Shown here: one piece after another, positions 1 to 32,971 of the stretch
Position numbering within the stretch: position 1 is the first letter of the stretch
How the letters are laid out: each line of letters opens with the position of its first letter
NCBI RefSeq assembly: GCF_012933655.1
Contig: NZ_JABBJJ010000121.1
Location: 1 to 32,971, forward strand
Reading direction: 5' to 3'
Length of the DNA: 32,971 nucleotides
DNA from: Pyxidicoccus fallax
GTDB lineage: Bacteria > Myxococcota > Myxococcia > Myxococcales > Myxococcaceae
Position numbers and translations under genes: made by a program
The notes under the pieces: model-generated
Databases searched by the model: none
What the model saw: the letters and a program-made list of their open reading frames with translations, nothing else
Told to the model about the DNA's origin: nothing

Positions 1-2694
1 CTCCCCCGCCTTCCTCAACCGCTGGTCCGACTCCACCAGCGCCGCCCAATGGCTCAGCGGAACCTGCCTGCTCGCAATCGCCACGAAGCCGGCCAGCATC
101 GCTCCCGACGTGAGCAGCCCATGGTGCGTCCCATCCAGGGCGCGCGTCTCCACGTCGTAGCCGGTGTGCAGCAGGCCGGAGCTGGCATCGTAGAGCCATT
201 GGAAGTCCATCGCCTCCCGAAGCGCCCGCGCCCGCGCATCCACTCGCGCGCCGCGCAGCCCGCTCTCCACCACGAGCAACGCCGCGGCCAGCACGCCGCT
301 CTCCGTCGTGCTGATGCGCCGGGGCCTCGCCGCCTCTCGCGCCTCCCCTTCGTAGCGGGCCAGCAGGTGCCCGCGATGACGCTCCAGGCCCTCGATGGCC
401 TCCAGTCCCTCTCCCACCCTGGACACCAGCGCCTCCCACCCCACGTAGCCCAGGTGGTACGCGCTCAGCGGCACCACCAGCGACAGCGCCAGGTCCGTCG
501 GTGACAGCCCCTTCGTCCCCCCACCCTCGACACCCCGTGTCGCCGACGCCTCGTACAGTTCCCAGCAGCTCCGCGCCAGGGACCGGAGCTGCTCCGGGTG
601 CGCCGGTCCCGCCACGGCCGCGGGAGCGGGCTGGCGAACCAGCATCACCAGCATGGGGGTCCACGCGAGCAGCAACGGAGCGGCCCACGGCAGCGCCCAC
701 GGGTTGACGACCGCGAGCGCCCCGCCGATGCCGAGCGTCAACACCAACGACCCCGCTATCTCGGGGAGCATGAGCACGGTGCGCAGGCTTCGCGCCTCCC
801 GATTGGACTGGGCGAACGTCGTCCAGTCCAGCATCCGGCTCCGGTCAAACGCGAGCTGGTACAGCGTGCGGAGGATGGCGTCGAGTGAGACGCCGGTGAA
901 CAGGAAGAGGCCTCCCATGTTGGAGACAGCGCCCACGAGGAGCCTCGGAACCGTGAAGAGCACGGTGCGCACGCCGGAGACGATGGACCCGGAGTTCCGC
1001 ACGTCACGGAACATCCGCCCCAGCGCCGCGACAATCGTGTGGCGGCTGCCCCAGAGCGACATCCCGAGCGACCACGCCCACGCGAAACGGCTTGGGAGCC
1101 ACAGCCAGCCCGCCACGAGCAGGACGAGCGTCGAGAGGTAGTGCAGGCTCTCGAGGAGCGCGGCGAGCAGCTTCCAGCGCTCGAACAGGGACAGGGTATT
1201 GCGAACACGGCGGCCATCCTGCGACGGCATCCACGGCAGGAGCCATGGCAGCCATTGCCAGTCTCCGCGGACCCAGCGGTGCCAGGTTCGCGTGAAGACC
1301 GAGAAGTCCCTCGGAGGACTCTCGAACAGCGTGATGTCGCAGACGTACGCGCAGCGCGAGAAGAGCCCCTCGAGCTTGTCGTGGCCCAGGATGGCGTTCT
1401 CCGGAATCCGGCCCTCCAGGCAGCGCGCGAAGGCGGCCAGGTCGTAGATGCCCTTGCCCATGAAGTCGCCCGTACCGAAGACACGTTGCTGCAGGCTCAT
1501 CGGGATGTCGCGCCGGGCGCCCTTCTTCTCCCGGGCAATGGACAGGGGCCACCCTCCCGTCGCCAGCCAGTGCGTGCGGCTCGGCTCCATGCCGAGATAG
1601 GGCTGGAGGATGGAGTAGCCGGCCACGACCCTCCTGCCAGTCTCGTCGAGTCGCGCCCGGTTCAGGGGATGGTGGAGCGTCGCCACCAGGCGGGCCGCAT
1701 CGCCGGGCAGCAGGTGGGTGTCCGCGTCGAGCGTGATGATGTAGCGCACCGTGCGCACCAGCGCGGGCACCGGCCCCACGTAGCTCGTGTCCTCGGCGCC
1801 CAGCACCAGGCGGTTGAACTCGTCCAGCTTGCCCCGCTTGCGCTCCCAGCCCATCCAGTGGCCGGCGACGGGGTTCCACCGCCGCTCCCGGTGGAGGAGG
1901 AAGAAGCGCGGCTGCTCGCGATACCCGTGCCGCTCGTTGAGCTCACGGATGCCCCGCTCCAGCAGGGCGAGCAGCTCCTCCTCGCCCGGGAGCTCCTTTT
2001 GAGGCGCATCCCTGAAGTCCGTCAGCAGCGCGAAGAAGAGCTCGGGCTCCACGTTGCCCAGGTAGTTGATCTCCAGCATCCGCAGCTGGGACTCGGCTTC
2101 CTCGGCGCTCGTGACCAGCAGCGGCGTGACGACCAGGGTCCGCGTGTCCGGCGAGAACACCCGCCGCGGCTCCAACCTCGGCAGGGGCACTTCCGCGGCC
2201 ACCCGCCTCGAAAGCACCCCGTTGACCCACTCCTGGAGCGACATGAGGAACAGCGGCACGAGGAAGATTCCCAGCAGCACGCGCCACGGCGTGGCAACCC
2301 CTTGCGCCGCGAGCAGCCGCTCCAGGCCGAGGAGCATGAGCGCCAGGAGCATGAAGAGGGAGCCCACATACACATTCCCCGCGTGCCGCCGCACGAAGCG
2401 GGCGGCGCGCTCGGGCCAGGTAGCGCGATAACCCAGGCGGGCCTCGAGCGCGGGCCGCCCCTCGGCAATCAGCCACGTCCCCACGTGCTGCCCGCGTGCG
2501 TCGCTGGCGTCATGCTCGAGCCCGAGCTGGACCGCCTCGTGCGCGACCTCGAGCGGCTCCTTCTTCGTCCGTGCCGCCAACTCCACACAGGCCCGCCGGT
2601 ACCTCTCCCGCGTGGCCTCGTCCATGTCGATGAACGTCCCAGAAGGATCGCGTGCGAGGAGCGTGTCGAGCTGGGCTTCCAACGGGGGAGACAT
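1..2694 (-). CDS. NdvB-like cyclic beta-glucan synthase, N-terminal part (3' end outside window)
   Basis: I read 898 codons from the ATG at 2694-2692 with no stop before the left edge, so the C-terminus is missing. It resembles NdvB/Cgs-type cyclic beta-1,2-glucan synthases, inner-membrane enzymes that polymerise glucose from UDP-glucose. Residues about 22-75 carry the DEATRERYRRA and QHVGTWLIAEGR blocks typical of the region before the first membrane helices. Two hydrophobic segments follow (about 95-150). The GT84 glycosyltransferase core has LDADT with Asp323 and Asp325, then GKGIYD, GHDKLEG and HRWVRGDW (His472-Trp474). More hydrophobic segments follow. The last visible stretch (about 835-898; FQWLYDASSGLLHTGYD) matches the start of the glucoamylase-like domain. 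An AGGAG ribosome site lies 5 bases before the start. Compared with the roughly 2,800-residue family members I recall, the N-terminal few hundred residues are missing. It is divergent from the peptide genes and is probably a cluster-border housekeeping gene. Confidence 0.85.
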   Translation of the reverse strand, partial: MSPPLEAQLDTLLARDPSGTFIDMDEATRERYRRACVELAARTKKEPLEVAHEAVQLGLEHDASDARGQHVGTWLIAEGRPALEARLGYRATWPERAARFVRRHAGNVYVGSLFMLLALMLLGLERLLAAQGVATPWRVLLGIFLVPLFLMSLQEWVNGVLSRRVAAEVPLPRLEPRRVFSPDTRTLVVTPLLVTSAEEAESQLRMLEINYLGNVEPELFFALLTDFRDAPQKELPGEEELLALLERGIRELNERHGYREQPRFFLLHRERRWNPVAGHWMGWERKRGKLDEFNRLVLGAEDTSYVGPVPALVRTVRYIITLDADTHLLPGDAARLVATLHHPLNRARLDETGRRVVAGYSILQPYLGMEPSRTHWLATGGWPLSIAREKKGARRDIPMSLQQRVFGTGDFMGKGIYDLAAFARCLEGRIPENAILGHDKLEGLFSRCAYVCDITLFESPPRDFSVFTRTWHRWVRGDWQWLPWLLPWMPSQDGRRVRNTLSLFERWKLLAALLESLHYLSTLVLLVAGWLWLPSRFAWAWSLGMSLWGSRHTIVAALGRMFRDVRNSGSIVSGVRTVLFTVPRLLVGAVSNMGGLFLFTGVSLDAILRTLYQLAFDRSRMLDWTTFAQSNREARSLRTVLMLPEIAGSLVLTLGIGGALAVVNPWALPWAAPLLLAWTPMLVMLVRQPAPAAVAGPAHPEQLRSLARSCWELYEASATRGVEGGGTKGLSPTDLALSLVVPLSAYHLGYVGWEALVSRVGEGLEAIEGLERHRGHLLARYEGEAREAARPRRISTTESGVLAAALLVVESGLRGARVDARARALREAMDFQWLYDASSGLLHTGYDVETRALDGTHHGLLTSGAMLAGFVAIASRQVPLSHWAALVESDQRLRKAGE

Positions 2695-2730
2695 TGACTC
2701 TCCTGGTGCAGGTTGGCATGAGGGTACCTC
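2695..2730. promoter_or_regulatory. 36-bp divergent intergenic gap with two ribosome binding sites
   Basis: The start codons of the glucan synthase (minus, 2694) and the glycosyltransferase (plus, 2731) are only 36 bases apart. On the minus strand AGGAG occupies 2704-2700, five bases before its ATG. On the plus strand GAGGG occupies 2720-2724, six bases before its ATG. Both start choices are well supported. The gap has no room for two ordinary promoters, so at least one promoter must lie inside the opposite gene. I see no clear -35/-10 pair in it. Confidence 0.6.
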
Positions 2731-4038
2731 ATGGGCCGGTTCTTTCTGACTTCTCGCGGAAGCTCGGGTGATATCAACCCCTTTATCGGGCTGGGGTGCG
2801 AGCTCAAGAGACGCGGGCACGAAGTGACCTTGATCCTGAACGAGCACCATCGTCCGTATGCGACGAAGCTCGGCTTTGACTTCGTGCCGTCCGCGCCCGC
2901 CTCGGCCTATCGCGAGGAACAGGAGGCCAACCGCCACCTCGGGAAGCCGGACTCGGGCCCGCATGTCCTCTCGTACGAGGAGCGGCTCCGTCGCTGGCAC
3001 CTTCCCGAGCTGCGCGCGACCTACGCGGCGCTGGCCGAGCGGGCCGATCCACGCGACTCGGTCATCGTGGCGCGCGGGTCGACCCTCGCCGGGCGCCTGG
3101 CCCAGGAGCAACTCGGGATACCCATGGCGACGGTCTACCTGTCCCCACCGGAGGCGATACGCCTCTGGCTGGGCGTCCCGCTGCTCCTCAACCGGCCGCC
3201 TCCCTCCCGGTGGATCTACAACCTGCTGTGCGTGCCGATGATCGACCGGAACCACGATCCGCACTTCGCGTTCCTCAATGAGTTCCGCGCGGAGCTCGGG
3301 CTCGCTCCGGTGAAACACATCCAGGGTGTCTGGCTCGAGTCCCCGCAGCTCGTGCTGGGGCTCTGGCCGGACTGGTTCTACCCGCGCATGGCCCACTGGT
3401 CGCCGCGGATGCACCTGCCCGGCTTCATCCTGCACGAGAAGCACGTGGACGAGCCGCTGTCACCCGAGGTCGACGCCTTCCTGTCCGCGGGCTCGCCGCC
3501 GGTGGTGTTCGCGCCCGGGACGTTCCGAAGCCTCGGTGCCGAGGCCTTCTTCTCGACCAGCATCGAGCTCTGCCGGCGACTCGGACGCCGCGGCCTCTTC
3601 CTCTCCGAGTCACGCGCCCAGGTCCCCGCCTCCCTGCCGGAGTCCATCGCGGTGTTCTCGCAGGTGCCGCTGCGCAAGGTGCTGCCGCGCTGCGCGGCGC
3701 TCGTGCACCACGGCGGCGTCGGGACCTGTGCGCGCGCCCTGGATGCGGGCCTGCCGCAGTTCGTCGTATCGGTCTTCGGTGACCAGCCGGCCAACGCCAT
3801 GCGCCTGGGCCACCTGGGCGTCGCCGGCACCATCCACGAGCGCGACTACCACGCCGACCCGGTGACGCCCATGCTCCAACGCCTCCTGACCGACGCCCGG
3901 GTGCGCGAGGCCTGCGCGACGCAGGCCCGGCGGATGGCCCAGGGGGACGCCGCGGAACGCGCGTGCGACGCCCTGGAGGAACTGCTCCCGAGCCGCTCCC
4001 GGCAGGAGCCCACACACCTCCGGCGTGCGGCGTCATGA
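2731..4038 (+). CDS. Family-1 glycosyltransferase, RhlB/YjiC-like
   Basis: The 435-residue product has the usual length of the UDP-glycosyltransferase superfamily (GT-B fold). The N-terminal acceptor half begins with a beta strand and the GSSGDINPFIGLGCELKRRG block, very like the GD-x-FPFIGLA start of rhamnosyltransferase RhlB. The segment LWPDWFYPRMAHWSPRMHLPGF mirrors RhlB's PAWFAPPQQDWP region. The C-terminal donor half has LVHHGGVGT (His326-His327) and VSVFGDQPANAMRL (Asp351-Gln352), the nucleotide-sugar binding signature. No signal peptide is seen, so it is probably cytoplasmic or membrane-associated. It precedes an exporter and a lipopeptide NRPS on the same strand, so its acceptor is plausibly the lipopeptide or its fatty acid (inference). 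The sugar cannot be read from sequence; rhamnose is only suggested by the RhlB likeness. A solid ribosome site lies six bases upstream of the start. Confidence 0.88.
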   Translation: MGRFFLTSRGSSGDINPFIGLGCELKRRGHEVTLILNEHHRPYATKLGFDFVPSAPASAYREEQEANRHLGKPDSGPHVLSYEERLRRWHLPELRATYAALAERADPRDSVIVARGSTLAGRLAQEQLGIPMATVYLSPPEAIRLWLGVPLLLNRPPPSRWIYNLLCVPMIDRNHDPHFAFLNEFRAELGLAPVKHIQGVWLESPQLVLGLWPDWFYPRMAHWSPRMHLPGFILHEKHVDEPLSPEVDAFLSAGSPPVVFAPGTFRSLGAEAFFSTSIELCRRLGRRGLFLSESRAQVPASLPESIAVFSQVPLRKVLPRCAALVHHGGVGTCARALDAGLPQFVVSVFGDQPANAMRLGHLGVAGTIHERDYHADPVTPMLQRLLTDARVREACATQARRMAQGDAAERACDALEELLPSRSRQEPTHLRRAAS

Positions 4039-4131
4039 GACGGCCACTCGCAACGGGATGGCGGATTCTGGCAAGCTCGCCCGCGCGGTGCTTCCAGGCC
4101 GCCCGGTGACGCACAGCCTGATACATCCATC

Positions 4132-5757
4132 ATGCACTCCCTCTTCCTGCTGTTGCTCCGCCGCTCGAGTGCCTCGGTCATCCTCATCATCGTCATCGGG
4201 AGCATCGCGGGACTGTGCAACAGCTCCCTGCTCGCGTTGATCAGCGAGGCGTTGAGGGACCGGGCCTCCGTCACGACGATGATGATCGCGGCGTTCCTCG
4301 CCCTGAGCCTGGGGGTGATGGCGAGCAATCTCCTCCCGGAGCTGCTGCTCTCGCGGCTGTCACGCTCGCTCGCGGCCGAGCTCCGGCTGCGGATTGGCCG
4401 GCGCGTCCTCGCCGCGCCCCTGCGCCACCTGGAAACCCTGGGCCACGGCCCCGTGCTCGCCGTGCTCACGCATGACCTGCAGACGGTGGTCGCCACGGCC
4501 ACGGCGCTCCCCTCCCTCGTGGTCGGTTCCACCATCGTCCTCGGCTGCCTGGTCTACATGGCGTGGCTCTCCCTGCAGGGATTGCTGCTCGTGCTGCCCG
4601 CAATGGCCGTGCTCGCCGGCATCTACGCCGTGGGGGCGCGGAAGATGGCCCCGCTCTGGCGCGCCGAGCGGGACGCGCAGGATGAGCTGTACCGCCAGCA
4701 GCAGCATGTGCTCGAAGGGGTGAAGGAGCTCAAGCTGCACGAGCGCCGCCGCTCGGAGTTCTTCGAGCACGACTTCGCGCCCGCCGTGGAAGGCGTGCGG
4801 CGCACGGGCGTGCGTGCCTCGGACAGTGTCGCCACCTTCGGCAACTTCCTGCACTTCTTCACGTGGCTCGTGCTCGGCCTGGTGCTGTTCGGCCTGAACC
4901 TCATGAACCCGGATGGCACCAGCGCCACCCAGGGCTACGTGATGACGCTGATGTACATGTGGGGCTCCTTCCGTGGGCTCATCGAGAGCATCGGGCGCTG
5001 GGCGCAGGCGGGGATTGCGCTCGAGAAGCTCTCGCAGCTCGACGTCTCGCTCACCGAGGCGCTGAAGGACGAAGCCGCCCTCGGCTCGGGGCTCGAGCCC
5101 GCGCGCAGCGAGCGCCACGAGGTGCGCTTCTCCGGCGTGACGTACTCGTTCGGAGGGCAGGACGGGCACGCCTTCCGGGTGGGGCCGCTCGACCTGGAGC
5201 TGCGGCCCGGGGAGCTGATCTTCGTCGTCGGGGGCAATGGCAGCGGCAAGACGACGCTGGCCAAGCTGCTCACGGGGCTCTATGCGCCAGAGACCGGACA
5301 GCTCCTGTGGAACGGGGTCGCGGTGACGGACGAGAACCGCGAGGCCTATCGCAACACGTTCTCGGCCATCTTCGCCGACTTCCACCTGTTCGAGCACCTG
5401 CGCGGCGTGCCCTCGGAGGGGCTCACGAAACAGGCGGAGGAGTATCTGCGGCGGCTCTCGCTCGAGAAGAAGCTACAGATTGTCGACGGCCGCTTCTCCA
5501 CGACGAACCTCTCGACGGGACAGCGCAAGCGGCTCGCGATGCTCGTGGCGTTGCTGGAGGACCGGCCCTTCTACCTGTTCGACGAGTGGGCCGCGGATCA
5601 AGACCCGGAGTTCCGCGAGATTTTCTACCGCCAGCTCCTCCCGGAGCTGGCCGCGCGCGGCAAGGGCGTGGTGGTCATCACCCACGACGACCGGTTCTTC
5701 CATCTGGCGCACCGAGTCATCAAGCTCGAGTACGGACGGCTCGTCGCGGCGGCCTAG
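4132..5757 (+). CDS. Cyclic-peptide ABC exporter (SyrD/PvdE type), fused permease-ATPase
   Basis: The 541-residue product is a half-transporter with membrane domain and ATPase in one chain, the length and order of the SyrD/PvdE cyclic-peptide exporter family that accompanies lipopeptide and siderophore NRPSs. Residues 1-300 contain about six hydrophobic helices, the first from residue 2 onward. The ATPase has Walker A GGNGSGKTT (367-375), a Q-loop region IFADFHLF, the signature LSTGQRKR (460-467), Walker B YLFDEWAADQDP with Asp484 and Glu485, and the switch THDD with His518. LSTGQ instead of LSGGQ, and FDEWAADQDP, are characteristic of this family. It follows the glycosyltransferase by 93 bases and no terminator is visible, so they may be co-transcribed. 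It probably exports the NRPS product, as a homodimer. No strong ribosome site precedes the ATG. No upstream in-frame ATG is seen back to the end of the previous gene. Confidence 0.92.
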   Translation: MHSLFLLLLRRSSASVILIIVIGSIAGLCNSSLLALISEALRDRASVTTMMIAAFLALSLGVMASNLLPELLLSRLSRSLAAELRLRIGRRVLAAPLRHLETLGHGPVLAVLTHDLQTVVATATALPSLVVGSTIVLGCLVYMAWLSLQGLLLVLPAMAVLAGIYAVGARKMAPLWRAERDAQDELYRQQQHVLEGVKELKLHERRRSEFFEHDFAPAVEGVRRTGVRASDSVATFGNFLHFFTWLVLGLVLFGLNLMNPDGTSATQGYVMTLMYMWGSFRGLIESIGRWAQAGIALEKLSQLDVSLTEALKDEAALGSGLEPARSERHEVRFSGVTYSFGGQDGHAFRVGPLDLELRPGELIFVVGGNGSGKTTLAKLLTGLYAPETGQLLWNGVAVTDENREAYRNTFSAIFADFHLFEHLRGVPSEGLTKQAEEYLRRLSLEKKLQIVDGRFSTTNLSTGQRKRLAMLVALLEDRPFYLFDEWAADQDPEFREIFYRQLLPELAARGKGVVVITHDDRFFHLAHRVIKLEYGRLVAAA

Positions 5758-5793
5758 AACGTCCAGCAGAGCCTGTTTCACGCTTGGTACGGA

Positions 5794-5825
5794 TGTAACA
5801 CGCCTGTAATACAGGCCTGTATCAC
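5794..5825. repeat. Overlapping perfect palindromes and direct repeats, operator-like
   Basis: Two perfect dyads overlap. GCCTGTA-A-TACAGGC spans 5802-5816, and ATACAGGCCTGTAT (14 bases, no spacer) spans 5809-5822. The same stretch contains three direct repeats of TGTA(A/T)(C/T)AC at 5794, 5805 and 5818. The lack of a loop and of a following T-run argues against a terminator. The alternating orientation of one half-site is typical of a repressor or activator binding site. The regulator is not in this window. Confidence 0.5.
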
Positions 5826-5944
5826 CCCGCCAGGGGCCCGAGCCGTCCGCGCGCGTGGGGGGCGCGGCGGGTCGCCGGAACCGTTACAGGATCAGCCTGA
5901 TTTTCAAGGTAACTGAGAATCCTGGTAGCATCCGCGCGCTCGTG

Positions 5945-5966
5945 GAACAGGCCGTATTTCCTGTTC
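5945..5966. repeat. Inverted repeat GAACAGG-N8-CCTGTTC before the NRPS start
   Basis: A perfect 7-base inverted repeat with an 8-base spacer ends 31 bases before the NRPS start codon. It reuses the ACAGG/CCTGT core of the upstream palindromes (5794-5825), suggesting the same protein binds both places. Alternatively it could form a small hairpin in the transcript leader. Confidence 0.45.
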
Positions 5967-5997
5967 GAAACATCTTTGATTCCGCGTCAACGCGCCC

Positions 5998-32971
<26,974 letters not shown>

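Larger units (their letters stand above)
5758..5997 (+). promoter_or_regulatory. NRPS upstream control region
   Basis: This 240-base gap has no gene. It is more AT-rich just before the NRPS than the surrounding sequence. It contains repeated CCTGT/ACAGG half-sites: GCCTGT at 5771, 5802 and 5815, TACAGGC at 5810, TTACAGG at 5884, and GAACAGG/CCTGTTC at 5945/5960. A small dyad ATCAG-C-CTGAT sits at 5891-5901. A weak sigma-70-like pair (TTCAAG at 5903 and TAGCAT at 5926, spacing 17) is possible but matches consensus poorly. No Rho-independent terminator with a T-run follows the exporter, so read-through from the upstream genes is also possible. No good ribosome site precedes the ATG at 5998. Confidence 0.5.

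Noticed and set aside
1039-2697. A 552-codon plus-strand open frame across the glucan synthase.
   Set aside because: The minus-strand frame carries clear GT84 motifs and a ribosome site; the plus-strand product is compositionally odd with no recognisable domain.
5794-5825. Palindrome after the exporter as a Rho-independent terminator.
   Set aside because: The 14-base dyad has no loop, its arms are only moderately GC-rich, and no T-run follows on either strand. An operator is more likely.

Overview
This window looks like chromosome from a high-GC myxobacterium (Myxococcus, Cystobacter, Archangium or Corallococcus type). That is an inference from the very high GC content, the strong G/C preference at third codon positions, and the presence of a giant FAAL-started NRPS beside an RhlB-like glycosyltransferase. 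No species-level marker is present. There are four protein genes. Two run off the window edges, and I see no RNA genes, insertion sequences or CRISPR arrays.

Layout. Positions 1-2694 (minus strand) hold the N-terminal part of an NdvB-like cyclic beta-glucan synthase (GT84 domain, membrane segments, start of the glucoamylase-like domain); its 3' end lies outside the window. A 36-base divergent gap follows. Positions 2731-4038 (plus) encode a family-1 glycosyltransferase of the RhlB/YjiC type. Positions 4132-5757 (plus) encode a SyrD/PvdE-type cyclic-peptide ABC exporter. A 240-base gap (5758-5997) carries several CCTGT/ACAGG half-sites in perfect dyads and probably controls the next gene. From 5998 to the right edge a single open frame of at least 8,991 codons encodes a non-ribosomal peptide synthetase.

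The NRPS reads: FAAL-ACP / C1-A1-T1-E1 / C2-A2-T2 / C3-A3-T3-E3 / C4-A4-T4 / C5-A5-T5-E5 / C6-A6-T6 / C7-A7(cut). Specificity residues read by eye against GrsA suggest Ser (A1, A3, A4), an aromatic residue such as Phe or Tyr (A2), an unassigned residue (A5) and Gln (A6). With the three epimerization domains, the predicted backbone start is acyl - D-Ser - aromatic - D-Ser - Ser - D-X5 - Gln - X7 and onward. C-domain subtypes agree with this: D-type acceptors follow each E domain and L-type acceptors follow modules without E.

The NRPS is built as a tandem array of about 7.7 kb bimodules (C-A-T-E-C-A-T) repeated three times, plus the start of a fourth copy. Long blocks are almost identical at nucleotide level, while the specificity-determining parts of some A domains have been replaced. 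It looks like a recent product of tandem duplication, gene conversion and A-domain core swapping. With the glycosyltransferase and exporter in the same direction just upstream, the locus probably makes and exports an acylated, possibly glycosylated, possibly cyclic lipopeptide. I do not recognise it as a known compound.
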